From the NCBI RefSeq assembly GCF_024758505.1, contig NZ_CP077970.1, positions 682,001 through 746,000 on the forward strand: a stretch of 64,000 nt of DNA, written 5' to 3'. Below are positions 37,019 through 46,255 of the stretch, one piece after another. Under the pieces are notes generated by a model, which was not told the DNA's origin, searched no databases, and saw only the letters and a program-made list of their open reading frames with translations. Every line of letters begins with the position of its first letter. Position 1 is the first letter of the stretch. The translations under genes and the position numbers were made by a program. This DNA is from Bradyrhizobium arachidis. Lineage in GTDB: Bacteria; Pseudomonadota; Alphaproteobacteria; Rhizobiales; Xanthobacteraceae.

Positions 37019-37510
37019 CTAACCGCCGCAGCCGCCGACGGTGACCTTGACTTCCTTGGTCGCGCTGAAAAGCTTGCCGTCGGCTTCGACCAGCACCAGC
37101 ACGTTGGTGGTCTTGGCCATCTTCAGACGGTTGGCGACGGTCGGGATCGTGCCTTCCGGGATCCTGTAGCTTGCGGCCAGCGCGTTGGGATTTTCGGCGA
37201 CCAGGAACGAGATCGACGTGACCTTGTCGAGCGTCGTCGTCACCGAGATCGGCACCACGCCGCCGTTCTCGGCGATCTCGGGCGCGTCGAGCTTGATCTT
37301 GTCCGACGGCTCGGCGGGCCTGCCGTAGAGCGACTTGATGGCGTCGGCCTGGCTCTTCTGCTTGAAGGCGTCTTCCGGATATTTGTCGTTGGCCGCCGCA
37401 TGCGCGCTCTCGCTGCCAAATGGCAGATTGCCGAGGCCGATCAACGCGACGCAAGCCGCGCCCTGAAGGATCAGGCGCCGCGTCGGAAGAGGGCCGGGGG
37501 TTGCGTTCAT
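37019..37510 (-). CDS. soxY: SoxY, sulfur-carrier protein
   Basis: The 163-residue protein has a Tat signal (PTRRLILQG, cleavage near AHAAAND) and ends exactly in the diagnostic GGCGG motif (159-163), whose Cys161 carries the thiosulfate and sulfane intermediates. The start at 37510 is chosen because it begins the Tat signal; the frame extends further upstream into soxX. It is the second gene of the operon, 26 bases after soxX. Confidence 0.96.
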   Translation of the reverse strand: MNATPGPLPTRRLILQGAACVALIGLGNLPFGSESAHAAANDKYPEDAFKQKSQADAIKSLYGRPAEPSDKIKLDAPEIAENGGVVPISVTTTLDKVTSISFLVAENPNALAASYRIPEGTIPTVANRLKMAKTTNVLVLVEADGKLFSATKEVKVTVGGCGG

Positions 37511-37536
37511 CTCGAATCTCCTGGGCCGGCCGGCCG

Positions 37537-37908
37537 TTACAGGGTCTGGAGGAAATCGACGATCGCGTTGATTTCCTGCTCGGTCAGAATCCGGTTGCGG
37601 CCGAACGGCGGCATCACGGATTGCGGGTTGCGTTTGGGCTCGTCGCTCACGATCGCGACGAGCTCGTTTCGGTCGGGGTACTTGGCCTTGATGTCCTTCA
37701 GCTCCGGCCCGATCGAGCCGGGCAGGTCGCCGCCCTTGATGACATGGCAGGTCAGGCAGTTGCCTTTGCTGCGGTCGAAGGCCAGCTTTTGGCCATCGGC
37801 CGCGGACTGCGCATAGGCCGGGCTGGCGAGCAAGCCGACCAAAAGGGTCAGCGTGACGGCAAAAGCCACTTTGCGAGGAAAGGCTGTCAAGGCGTCGTTC
37901 CCAGGCAT
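37537..37908 (-). CDS. soxX: SoxX, cytochrome c subunit
   Basis: The 123-residue protein has a signal peptide (cut near SPAYAQS), one haem-c motif CLTCH at 51-55, and MPPFGRN with the probable Met ligand (about Met99). It pairs with SoxA. It is the first gene of the sox row, so the operon promoter should lie in the 215-base gap to 38124. No regulator gene (SoxR/ArsR type) or sulfite dehydrogenase gene is adjacent. Confidence 0.95.
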   Translation of the reverse strand: MPGNDALTAFPRKVAFAVTLTLLVGLLASPAYAQSAADGQKLAFDRSKGNCLTCHVIKGGDLPGSIGPELKDIKAKYPDRNELVAIVSDEPKRNPQSVMPPFGRNRILTEQEINAIVDFLQTL

Positions 37909-38026
37909 TAAGTCGATCGTCCAAAGCTGAAATATAAGTGCTCAAAGCACAAAGGGGATCGTCTGACAATCGAGACTATGCGCCAGCCGAATTGCGGTTA
38001 ATATGCTCATCGCATTGCAACCGATA

Positions 38027-38038
38027 GAACAATTGTTC
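38027..38038. promoter_or_regulatory. Palindrome in the soxX-methyltransferase promoter region
   Basis: GAACAATTGTTC is a perfect 12-base palindrome. It lies about 120 bases upstream of soxX and 86 bases before the divergent methyltransferase gene. It could be an operator for either gene, but nothing identifies a regulator. A second weak dyad, GTGC-N5-GCAC, lies near 37938. Confidence 0.3.
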
Positions 38039-38123
38039 CCGCCAATTCGGGTGGAACAGACCAGATATTGCGGGGCTTTGAGCCGCCCCATCTTTTGTAT
38101 CGTCCATTTTCCGGGGATCTCAA

Positions 38124-38795
38124 TTGGCTGAATATGTCGTCGAATTCGGCAGGGACGGCGGGCGGGTCGAGCCCGATGGCCGCCTCGATGCACCTGCGTT
38201 CCAGCGCAACCATGAGCCGATCTGGGCCGTGCTCGCCAAACATCTCACTGGGCAGGCCGGCGACGTGATCGAGGTCGGCAGCGGCACCGGCCAGCACGTG
38301 GTGCACTTTGCCCGCCATACGCCTGATATCGTCTGGTGGCCGAGCGACCTCAATCAGCGGCATCTCAGGAGCATCGAGGCCTGGCGCGCCCATTCCGGCT
38401 TGCAAAATATCCGCAGCCCCCTGCGGATCGATCTGTCCGATCCCGACTGGTGCCCCGAGTTGAAGGCGGGGCAGGGTCCGAAGGACGTCGCGGCCGTGTT
38501 CTGCGCCAATGTCATCCACATCGCGCCGTGGCACGTGGCCGAGGGCCTGTTCACCGGGGCCGGCCGCTATTTGCGCTCCGGCGGCAAGCTGTTCCTCTAC
38601 GGCCCCTTCAAGCGCGCCGGTAAGCACACCGCGCTCAGCAATGCCGTGTTCGACACGAGCTTGCGTGACGGCAATCCCGAATGGGGCGTGCGCGACATCG
38701 GTGACGTCGAGAAGCTCGCGCATAACGCCGGGCTGGCGCTCATCGAGGAGAACGAGATGCCGGCGAACAATCTGACGCTGGTGTTTTCGCGGTAG
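38124..38795 (+). CDS. DUF938 SAM-dependent methyltransferase
   Basis: The 223-residue protein has the SAM-binding motif DVIEVGSGTGQHVVHFAR and the DUF938 signatures FQRNHEPIWAVL, NVIHIAPWHVAEGLF and PEWGVRDIGDVEKLA. The substrate is not known for this family. The only in-frame start before the conserved region is TTG at 38124, with GGGG seven bases upstream; no ATG or GTG fits. It is divergent from the sox operon and unrelated in known function. Confidence 0.88.
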   Translation: MAEYVVEFGRDGGRVEPDGRLDAPAFQRNHEPIWAVLAKHLTGQAGDVIEVGSGTGQHVVHFARHTPDIVWWPSDLNQRHLRSIEAWRAHSGLQNIRSPLRIDLSDPDWCPELKAGQGPKDVAAVFCANVIHIAPWHVAEGLFTGAGRYLRSGGKLFLYGPFKRAGKHTALSNAVFDTSLRDGNPEWGVRDIGDVEKLAHNAGLALIEENEMPANNLTLVFSR

Positions 38796-38808
38796 CCAAA
38801 AAAGAGGT

Positions 38809-38931
38809 CGTCATGCCCGGGCTTGTCCCGCTCATCCACGTTCTTTGTACCGAAGGGCAAGGCGTGGCTGGCCGGGACATAGGCGAGCGGAAGCGACGCC
38901 GTCCTTCGGACGGCTAAGCCCGGCCATGACG
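38809..38931. repeat. Dispersed palindromic repeat, family C
   Basis: Outer arms CGTCATGCCCGGGCTT and AAGCCCGGCCATGACG bracket imperfect inner arms. The element lies between the convergent stops of the methyltransferase and the S9 peptidase, only five bases from the latter, and could end both transcripts. Confidence 0.75.
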
Positions 38932-38936
38932 AAGCG

Positions 38937-41015
38937 CTATTCGTCCACCCAGCCGATCCTGCTCTTCAAGAATCTGAAACCCAGCACCTGGAAGCCGGCG
39001 CGCTCCTTGTTGTCCTTGCCGTAGCCGTGGCCGCCCGCGGCGGGCTCGTAGAACCAGGCCTCATAGCCCATCGCCTGCAGCTTTGCGGCCATCTTGCGGG
39101 CATGTCCGGGATGGACGCGATCGTCGCGCCGCGTGGTGGCGATCAGGATTGGCGGATAGGGCTGGCCCGGCTTTGCGTTGTGATAGGCCGAATAGGTCTG
39201 CAGCCAGTCCCACTCTTCGGGTTTGTCAGGATCGCCATATTCCGCGATCCAGCTCGCGCCCGCGAGCAGCTTTGTGTAGCGGCGCATGTCGACCAGCGGG
39301 ATCGTGCAGAACAACGCGCCAAAGCGCTCGGGATAGCGCGTCAGCATGTTGGTGATGAGAATGCCGCCGTTCGATCCGCCTTCGGCGGCGATGCGTTTTG
39401 CGCGCGTCACGCCGCGCCGCACGAGATCGGCGGCGACGGCCGCAAAATCGTCATGCGATAGTTTCTTGCCGGCATAGCGGCCAGCGTCGTGCCAGCGCGT
39501 GCCGAACTCGCCGCCGCCGCGCAAGTTCGCCTGCACCGTGGTGCCGCCGCGCTCGAGCCACAGCTTGCCGAGCGCCGAATTGTAGTACGGCTTCACGGAA
39601 TGCCCGAAGCCGCCATAGGCGCTCATATAGACCGGTGCATCGCCGGTCTCCTTGGCAGGACCCGTCTGCACATAGGGAATGCGCTCGCCGTCGATTGAAA
39701 TGGCTTCGTGCTGGGTGACGACGAGTCCGTCGGCATTGAATGTCTTCGGCGCCTGCTTCAGCACGGTCGGGCTTTCAACGCCGCGTTCGATCAGCATCAG
39801 CGACGGCGGCGTCAGCGGATCCTGCACATTGGCGAGCAAATCGCCATTGCTCTCGGATTCATGATGATCGAAGCGCCAGACGTCGACGACGCCGATCGTG
39901 GGCAGGCCGCGCAGCGTCTCGCGCGTCCAGCCTTTGGCGGCCCCTTGGGCGGATGGCGAGCAGATCTCGAACACCGGCCGCAACTCGTCGAGGATCGGCA
40001 GCACGAGCTTGCCCGCAGTCCAGAACAGGCCCTGCAGCGCGCGCCGCGGTCCGGGTTCGAACAGAACAGTGAAATCGCGACTCCCGGCCAGAAAGGCCGA
40101 CAGCGAGATGACGAGCACGGTATCGGTCGCGTGCGTTCGCCCTGCGACCGTCCATGGCTTGCGCAACTTCAACGCAAACCAGTCGCCATGCGCCTGCATC
40201 CAGACATCGGTCGGCAGATCGAGCTTCGTCATCGTGCCATCAGCGTCGCGAAGCCAGATGACGAAATTGAAAAAGTCCGACTGATCGACGATCCAGGAAC
40301 GCGGAGCATCGCCGGTATGATCGACACCGGCATAGACCCTCATATTGTCGGCGCTGATCTCGAAGATCACCTCGGCCTGATCGACCGGCTGGCCGCGCCG
40401 CCACAGGCGCACGGTGCGAGCATAGCCCGAGCTCGTCGCCATGCCGTCGCCGAGCGCGCTCGACAGCAGCATCGTGTCGTGATCGAGCCAGTCGAGGCCG
40501 CTCTTGGCCTCGGCCAGAACGAAGCCGTCGGCTACGAAACTCTTCGTCTCGACGTCGAATTCGCGCAAGGTGACGGCATCGCTGCCGCCGCGCGACAGGC
40601 ACAGGATCGCGCGGGACTGATCGCCGGGTTGCGAGGTCACCCAGCTGAGTAGCCAGTCCTCGCCTTCGCTCGCGGCGAGCTGATCGATGTCGAGCAGGGT
40701 CTCCCAGAAGGGGCTGGCTTTTCGAAACTCATCGAGTGTCGTTCGCCGCCAGATGCCGCGCGGGTTCTTGGCATCCTTCCAGAGATTGTAGAGATGCTTG
40801 CCGCGCCGTCCGACATAGGGAATGTTGTCCGGACGGTCGTAGATCGCGGCCAGCGCATCGCGGTCGCGCTCGAACGCGGTGTCGGAGAATTTTTCCAGCG
40901 TCACGCGATTCTGCTGTTCAACGAATGCGAGTGCGCGCGCGCCCTCGACCTCTTCAAGCCAGAGATAGGGGTCGTCGTCGGGAGCTTCGAGCGTGGGCCT
41001 GTCGTCGAGGGACAT
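38937..41015 (-). CDS. S9 family prolyl oligopeptidase-type serine peptidase
   Basis: The 692-residue protein has an N-terminal beta-propeller (about 70-400) and a C-terminal alpha/beta-hydrolase domain. The nucleophile is in AEGGSNGG, the Asp in RRDDRVHPGHARK and the His in AGGHGYGKDN. There is no signal peptide from the ATG at 41015, so it should be cytoplasmic. The open frame extends to 41111, but the fold begins at DDPYLWLEEVEG just after the chosen start. It cleaves short peptides after proline or related residues. It stands alone, divergent from an MFS gene. Confidence 0.92.
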   Translation of the reverse strand: MSLDDRPTLEAPDDDPYLWLEEVEGARALAFVEQQNRVTLEKFSDTAFERDRDALAAIYDRPDNIPYVGRRGKHLYNLWKDAKNPRGIWRRTTLDEFRKASPFWETLLDIDQLAASEGEDWLLSWVTSQPGDQSRAILCLSRGGSDAVTLREFDVETKSFVADGFVLAEAKSGLDWLDHDTMLLSSALGDGMATSSGYARTVRLWRRGQPVDQAEVIFEISADNMRVYAGVDHTGDAPRSWIVDQSDFFNFVIWLRDADGTMTKLDLPTDVWMQAHGDWFALKLRKPWTVAGRTHATDTVLVISLSAFLAGSRDFTVLFEPGPRRALQGLFWTAGKLVLPILDELRPVFEICSPSAQGAAKGWTRETLRGLPTIGVVDVWRFDHHESESNGDLLANVQDPLTPPSLMLIERGVESPTVLKQAPKTFNADGLVVTQHEAISIDGERIPYVQTGPAKETGDAPVYMSAYGGFGHSVKPYYNSALGKLWLERGGTTVQANLRGGGEFGTRWHDAGRYAGKKLSHDDFAAVAADLVRRGVTRAKRIAAEGGSNGGILITNMLTRYPERFGALFCTIPLVDMRRYTKLLAGASWIAEYGDPDKPEEWDWLQTYSAYHNAKPGQPYPPILIATTRRDDRVHPGHARKMAAKLQAMGYEAWFYEPAAGGHGYGKDNKERAGFQVLGFRFLKSRIGWVDE

Positions 41016-41210
41016 GATCAAAACTCCACGGGCAGCGGCATCAACTTGATCGATCGCAAAGCCATGACTAGCGCGGGCCGCTATTCCCTGTCCAATGTGT
41101 ACCCAGGGCATGGCTTGCGTCCGTTTACGCCAGTTGCCCGCACCTGCGGGTCACTTCATAGTGACGGGAATCGCCCAGCTCGCCATCCCCTCCCGTACCA
41201 GACATTGCCG

Positions 41211-42461
41211 ATGCTCGATGTGACAACAGCCGCCGACGAGATTGCCGACGACGCACGCGCGCGTGCCAATGTGGTGCGGCTTGCGGCGGCGCAGGCGCTC
41301 ACCGGCGCCAATTCGGCGGTCATCTTCGCCACCGGCTCGATCGTCGGCGCCACGCTCGCGCCAAATATGTCGCTCGCGACCGTGCCGCTGTCGATGTACG
41401 TGCTGGGGCTCGCCGCCGGCACGCTGCCGACCGGTGCGATCTCGCGGCGTTTTGGCCGCCGCGTCGCGTTCATCGTCGGCACCGCTTGTGGCGCGCTCAC
41501 CGGCCTGCTCGGCTGCTGGGCTATCCTCCACACTTCGTTCGCGCTGTTTTGTCTGGCGACCTTCCTCGGCGGCCTGTACGGCTCGGTCGCGCAATCCTAT
41601 CGCTTCGCCGCCGCCGACGGCGCCAGTGCTGCGTATCGCCCCAAGGCGGTGTCCTGGGTGATGGCGGGCGGCGTGTTCGCCGGCGTGCTCGGTCCGCAGC
41701 TCGTGCAGTGGACCATGGACATCTGGTCGCCCTTTCTGTTCGCCTTCAGCTTTGTGGTGCAGGCTGCGGTCGCGCTGATCGCGATGGGCATCGTCGCCGG
41801 CGTCGACATGCCAAAGCCCGCGCCGGCCGATCTGCATGGCGGGCGCCCGCTGCTGCAGATCGTGCGGCGGCCGCGCTTTATCGCGGCTGCGCTGTGTGGC
41901 GTCATCGCCTATCCCATGATGAATCTGGTGATGACCTCGGCGCCGCTCGCGATGAAGATGTGCGGCCTCAGTGTCAGCGATTCCAATTTCGGCATTCAGT
42001 GGCACATCGTCGCCATGTACGGGCCGAGCTTCTTCACGGGCGCGTTGATCGCGCGCTTCGGCGCGCCAAAAATCGTCGCGACCGGCCTGCTGCTCGAAGC
42101 CGCCGCGGCCGCGATCGGTCTCTCCGGCATCACCGCGATGCATTTCTGGGCCACGCTGATCGTGCTCGGCGTCGGCTGGAACTTTGCTTTCATCGGCGCA
42201 TCCGCGCTGGTGCTGGAAACCCATCGCCCGAACGAGCGCAACAAGGTGCAGGCGTTCAACGACTTCCTGGTCTTCGGGATGATGGCGATCGGGTCGTTCT
42301 CCTCGGGCCAGTTGCTCGCGAGCTACGGCTGGTCCGCGGTGAACATGGTGGTGTTCCCGCCGGTGCTGCTCGGGCTTGCCGTGCTCTCGCTCGCTTCTTA
42401 CGCGCGCCGCCGCAAGGCGCGGCTGGAAGCTGCCATGGGTGAGTTCCCGGATCCGCTCTGA
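41211..42461 (+). CDS. MFS transporter
   Basis: The 416-residue protein has twelve predicted helices and the MFS loop motif GAISRRFGRRVAFIVG. The long open frame begins at 40794 in the opposite gene, but membrane-protein character begins only after the ATG at 41211. It resembles YajR/Bcr-like permeases. The substrate is unknown. It is followed on the same strand by a second MFS gene after 135 bases. Confidence 0.88.
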   Translation: MLDVTTAADEIADDARARANVVRLAAAQALTGANSAVIFATGSIVGATLAPNMSLATVPLSMYVLGLAAGTLPTGAISRRFGRRVAFIVGTACGALTGLLGCWAILHTSFALFCLATFLGGLYGSVAQSYRFAAADGASAAYRPKAVSWVMAGGVFAGVLGPQLVQWTMDIWSPFLFAFSFVVQAAVALIAMGIVAGVDMPKPAPADLHGGRPLLQIVRRPRFIAAALCGVIAYPMMNLVMTSAPLAMKMCGLSVSDSNFGIQWHIVAMYGPSFFTGALIARFGAPKIVATGLLLEAAAAAIGLSGITAMHFWATLIVLGVGWNFAFIGASALVLETHRPNERNKVQAFNDFLVFGMMAIGSFSSGQLLASYGWSAVNMVVFPPVLLGLAVLSLASYARRRKARLEAAMGEFPDPL

Positions 42462-42596
42462 CTGGCAGGAGGCTGTCAGCAGCGTTGATACTTCGATCGC
42501 TGTCGAAGTGATTTTCTGGCCGGCATTGTTACATGATGGTCGTCATAGCCAAGCCGGCGTGGCGATCGCGACGCGGGGGAACAAGGAGAAGCGCAA

Positions 42597-43826
42597 ATGC
42601 TCGACAATCCCCGCCACGTTGCTTCGATCGACGAATCCTCGCTCCGCTACGAAGGCTGGCGTATCGTTGCGGTTTGCTTCCTGCTCGCAACCTTCGGCTG
42701 GGGGCTCGGCTTCTACGGCCAGAGCGTCTACGTCGCCGAGCTGCAGCGCCAGCACGGCTGGCCGGCGTCGCTGATCTCGGGCGGCACCACCTTCTTCTAT
42801 CTGTTCGGCGCGCTGATCGTCGTGTTCGTCGGCGAAGCCGTCCGGACGCTCGGCCCGCGCATCTGCCTGATCGCGGGTACGCTGGCGATGGCGGCCGCGG
42901 CAGTCGCGATCGGCGCGGTGCGCGAACCCTGGCAGCTTTATCTTGCGGACGCCGTGCTCGCCTTCGGCTGGGCCGGCACCAGCCTTGCCATGATCACCAA
43001 CACGCTGAGCCTGTGGTTCGACCACAAGCGCGGCATGGCGATCAGCCTCGCGCTCAACGGTGCGAGTTTTGGCGGCATCGTCGGCGTGCCGCTTCTGATC
43101 ACCGCGATCGGCCAGATCGGCTTCTCCAATGCGATGTACCTGACCTCAGCCGCGATGCTGGTGCTGATGGTGCCGGTGATCCTGATCTTCGTCGGTCGTC
43201 CGCCGGAAAGCCACGGCTGGCACGCGGCGGCGAAGCCGCAATCATCGGCGCAGATCCGAAAGGACGCGATGCGCGATGTCGGCTTCCTCACCGTGACCAT
43301 TGCGTTCGCGCTGGTGCTGTTCGCGCAAGTCGGCTTCATCGTGCATTTGATCTCGTTCCTCGATCCCGTGATCGGGCGCGAGCGCGCCGCGGTGGCGGTC
43401 GCGGTCCTGACGGCGATGGCGGTGGTCGGCCGCGTGCTGTTCTCGATGGTGATCGACCGGCTCAACCAGCGGCTCGCTGCGGCGCTGTCGTTCCTGAGCC
43501 AGGCGGTCGCACTATCAGTCATCATCAACCTGCACAATGACTATGTGCTGATCGCGGCCTGCGCGCTGTTCGGCTTCTCCGTCGGCAACCTCATCACCAT
43601 GCCCTCGCTGATCGTGCAGCAGGAGTTCGACCCGCGCTCGTTCGGCGTGCTGATCAGCCTGAACGTGGCGATCAACCAGGTGACCTACGCCTTCGGCCCC
43701 GGCGTGGTCGGCCTGCTCCGCGATCTCTCCGGCGGCTATGCGCTGCCGTTCTATGTCTGCATCGCGCTGCAGGTGATTGCCGCGGCGATGATCATGGTGC
43801 GGGGACGCCCAGCGACGACTGCGTAG
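42597..43826 (+). CDS. MFS transporter, monocarboxylate/oxalate-formate-like
   Basis: The 409-residue protein begins with a soluble stretch and RIVAVCFLLATFGWGLGFYGQSVYVAELQRQHGWPASLISGG, typical of MCT-like bacterial permeases. GEAVRTLGPRICLIAG follows as the loop 2-3 motif. The ATG has AGGAG eight bases upstream. It is not obviously related to the preceding MFS protein, and the two may be separately transcribed. A family D repeat follows. Confidence 0.9.
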   Translation: MLDNPRHVASIDESSLRYEGWRIVAVCFLLATFGWGLGFYGQSVYVAELQRQHGWPASLISGGTTFFYLFGALIVVFVGEAVRTLGPRICLIAGTLAMAAAAVAIGAVREPWQLYLADAVLAFGWAGTSLAMITNTLSLWFDHKRGMAISLALNGASFGGIVGVPLLITAIGQIGFSNAMYLTSAAMLVLMVPVILIFVGRPPESHGWHAAAKPQSSAQIRKDAMRDVGFLTVTIAFALVLFAQVGFIVHLISFLDPVIGRERAAVAVAVLTAMAVVGRVLFSMVIDRLNQRLAAALSFLSQAVALSVIINLHNDYVLIAACALFGFSVGNLITMPSLIVQQEFDPRSFGVLISLNVAINQVTYAFGPGVVGLLRDLSGGYALPFYVCIALQVIAAAMIMVRGRPATTA

Positions 43827-43847
43827 CGGACGACGCGCGAAAACTGC

Positions 43848-43988
43848 GTAGGGTGGGTTAGCCTCGCGGATTGAGCGAAGCGCAATCGGCGGGGCGTAAC
43901 CCACCACTTCTGCTAACGCGGAAACACAAGAGGTGGGTTACGCCCAGCGAACTGCGCTTCGCGCAGTCGCAAGGCTAACCCACCCTAC
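43848..43988. repeat. Dispersed palindromic repeat, family D
   Basis: Outer arms GTAGGGTGGGTTAGCCT and AGGCTAACCCACCCTAC, with inner arms GGCGTAACCCACC and GGTGGGTTACGCC. The core contains AGCGAAGCGCAAT-like and CTGCGCTTCGCGCAG motifs. It lies between the convergent MFS and VOC genes and probably acts as a two-way terminator. Confidence 0.85.
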
Positions 43989-44006
43989 GGGTCGGTCCGT
44001 TGGGGA

Positions 44007-44501
44007 CTAGACCTCCCGCTCCTTCAGCAACGCCTCCAGATCCAGGCGCTTGGTGAACATCGCAAGCTTGCCGTCCGGCGTGAACGGCCATTGCTCCCTG
44101 GGCTTGTCCCAATAGAGCTCGACACCGTTCTGGTCGGGATCGCGCAAATACAATGCCTCGGACACGCCATGATCGCTCGCCCCATCCAGCGTAATGCCGG
44201 CCGTGAGCACACGATGCAGCGCGTCCGCCAGTGCCGGCCGCGTCGGATAGAGGATTGCGGTGTGAAAAAGCCCCGTCGTGCCCGGCGGAGGCGGCGAGCC
44301 GCCCTTGCTCTCCCAGGTGTTGAGCCCGATGTGGTGATGATAACCGCCGGCCGAGATGAAGGCCGCGCCCGAGCCCATGCGCTGCATCAGCTCAAAACCG
44401 AGCACGCCGCAATAGAAACCGAGCGCGCGATCGAGATCGGCGACCTTCAAGTGAACGTGGCCGATCCGTGTTCCGGCGATGACGGCTGGATTTTGCGACA
44501 T
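44007..44501 (-). CDS. VOC family protein (glyoxalase/extradiol dioxygenase-like, CatE type)
   Basis: The 164-residue protein has paired beta-alpha-beta-beta-beta modules. HVHLKVADLDRALGFYCGVLG opens the first, GGYHHHIGLNTWESKGG lies between, and YLRDPDQNGVELYWD closes the second with the conserved Glu metal ligand. The layout fits the N-terminal half of CatE-type catechol 2,3-dioxygenase-like proteins, but activity cannot be assumed. GGAG lies seven bases before the start. It is an isolated gene with no aromatic cluster around it. Confidence 0.85.
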   Translation of the reverse strand: MSQNPAVIAGTRIGHVHLKVADLDRALGFYCGVLGFELMQRMGSGAAFISAGGYHHHIGLNTWESKGGSPPPPGTTGLFHTAILYPTRPALADALHRVLTAGITLDGASDHGVSEALYLRDPDQNGVELYWDKPREQWPFTPDGKLAMFTKRLDLEALLKEREV

Positions 44502-44591
44502 GGTGCTGCTCCGTTTCGCTACCTCATGTAGCGAGTGCTCCGGGCAGCGCCACTGGCAGTTCCCGAAACCCAGCGTTTCCCGATGCGTTCC

Positions 44592-45668
44592 TCACATGCC
44601 GACGCTGACCCAAGCCTGCGCCTTCTTGCGCCAGTCCTCGTCGAAACGTGCGGCAAGGTCCCTGGCTGCGTCAGGCGTAAGCAGCCGGTCGATGGCGGAG
44701 GTCCGGACCTCGTCGATCTCGGGAATCTCGGTATAGCCGAGGTTGGCAAGCCGCTTGTCAAAAGGGGGGTGCGTCGAATCCGGCTCGTGCTCGCGGCTCA
44801 GGCCCGCGACGGCAGCAGCGGCCATCGGGCCGGGCGCCCTTATATCTTCGAGCTGCTCAAGAATCCGCGCAAAGGGCGGGCGTGGCGCGTTGATCGCGCC
44901 CAGCACCTCTTTCTCCAAAGGCTTGAACACGAGATCGGTGAGACGCGTTCCGCACGCCTCCATCAGCACCAGGGCGCGCGCAGCCTCGGTGCGTCCAACC
45001 TGTTCGGCTGCGCCGAGATCGGCGCAAAGCTCGTTCTCCCGTGACAGCGCGCGATATTCCTTCTCGAGCCATTCGAGCATGGAATGGAGGAGGGCCCGGG
45101 CGATACGCCCGGTAATGGTTTGCTCCGGATCGGCGTAGAACAGAACGTTCTCCGAAGCCGCGATGAAATCCGCCAGGTTGGTGCCTCCTGAGGTATGCCG
45201 AAGCTGGGCATGCGCCACCTCATGGGCGATGACGGCGCGAACGGCACGCTCGTCAAGGATGATCAGCAACGGAAGACCGACGGTCATCGTGACGTGTCGC
45301 CTGAACAGCCCGGCGTATCGGCTCACCTCGCCGATCGATGCGTTGAAATCGGTGTCGATCAGCAGGGTGCGGTTTGATCGGACAAAGCTGTGATCGAGAT
45401 CCTTCCACATCGCCCAGAGGCCCGGGGCGGTCTCCTCGTTCGCTTCGAAGCTTCGATGCTTTCGCGAGGGCAGGAGCAGGAGGCCAATTGCGAGCGCCAC
45501 CGCGGCCGTGAAAATCGGGAACACAAGCGGGGCCGTGACCAGCGCCGCGATCGTATAGCGATCCATGGCCATCAACCAAATGGCCAGGATCGCGCAGGCC
45601 AATGCCACGACCGGAAGAACCGCGTAGCGACCAAGACGCAGGATGATTTTCAGGACAAGGCGATTCAT
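44592..45668 (-). CDS. M48 family metallopeptidase, membrane-anchored
   Basis: The 358-residue protein has two N-terminal membrane helices (residues about 15-35 and 40-67). The zinc motif HEVAH at 149-153 is followed by the third-ligand region ENELCADLGA. This is the HtpX/STE24-type layout, with the active site on the cytoplasmic side. The frame extends upstream to 45788 without sense, so the ATG at 45668 is taken. The C-terminal part (STHPPFDKRLANLGY) is also typical of M48B. It follows the lipoprotein gene on the same strand with 28 bases between. Confidence 0.9.
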   Translation of the reverse strand: MNRLVLKIILRLGRYAVLPVVALACAILAIWLMAMDRYTIAALVTAPLVFPIFTAAVALAIGLLLLPSRKHRSFEANEETAPGLWAMWKDLDHSFVRSNRTLLIDTDFNASIGEVSRYAGLFRRHVTMTVGLPLLIILDERAVRAVIAHEVAHAQLRHTSGGTNLADFIAASENVLFYADPEQTITGRIARALLHSMLEWLEKEYRALSRENELCADLGAAEQVGRTEAARALVLMEACGTRLTDLVFKPLEKEVLGAINAPRPPFARILEQLEDIRAPGPMAAAAVAGLSREHEPDSTHPPFDKRLANLGYTEIPEIDEVRTSAIDRLLTPDAARDLAARFDEDWRKKAQAWVSVGM

Positions 45669-45696
45669 CCGCGTTTTGACAGCGGAGCGATTCGAA

Positions 45697-46158
45697 TCAT
45701 GCCTTGCCGCAAGAGCCATTGCTCTGATGCAGACTGGCGGTGTCGGCGCGGCCCTGGCTTTCCGTGACCTGGATGAGCGTGATCGCACCGGGCGTCACGA
45801 TTCCCATCTGCGGCTGGGCGGAGAGGTAGGTGGTGCTGCCGGCGCGCAGGTCGACGCTCACCTTCTCGCTCCCTTGCCCGAACAAATTGCTGCTCAGCGG
45901 CAAATTGTTGACAGCGACCTCGTGGCGGCCCGGAGGCAGCTCGCACGCTATGAACCCCGCCGCTTGACTGCCGCCAATCACGCGTCCATCGACGGCATAG
46001 TTAGGCTGAATCGCAAATCCCAGGGCCGAACTGCGATAGACCACCAGCCGTGCAGCACCTGACTTGACGTTATCAGTGAGAGCCTGGCCGCCCATCGGCC
46101 CCGATGCACATCCCGCGAGAAACGCGGCCACGACAAAAATCCCCAGACACCTTCGCAT
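45697..46158 (-). CDS. Small lipoprotein (DUF2846-like)
   Basis: The 153-residue protein has a clear lipoprotein signal ending FLAGC (Cys at about 17), then a beta-rich domain with ARLVVYRSSALGFAIQPNYAVDGRVIGG and LPPGRHEV. This pattern is seen in DUF2846-type lipoproteins of unknown role. It ends HQSNGSCGKA. It and the downstream M48 protease gene may be co-transcribed, which could mean a common envelope function. Confidence 0.75.
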   Translation of the reverse strand: MRRCLGIFVVAAFLAGCASGPMGGQALTDNVKSGAARLVVYRSSALGFAIQPNYAVDGRVIGGSQAAGFIACELPPGRHEVAVNNLPLSSNLFGQGSEKVSVDLRAGSTTYLSAQPQMGIVTPGAITLIQVTESQGRADTASLHQSNGSCGKA

Positions 46159-46255
46159 TCTCGCCCCAAGATCATTCCAATTGTCCCCGCGGCATCATTG
46201 TCAGGGTAGTGGCTGAAGTCAACATCGACCTCAGGTCGTGGAGGGCAGGTTGGTG

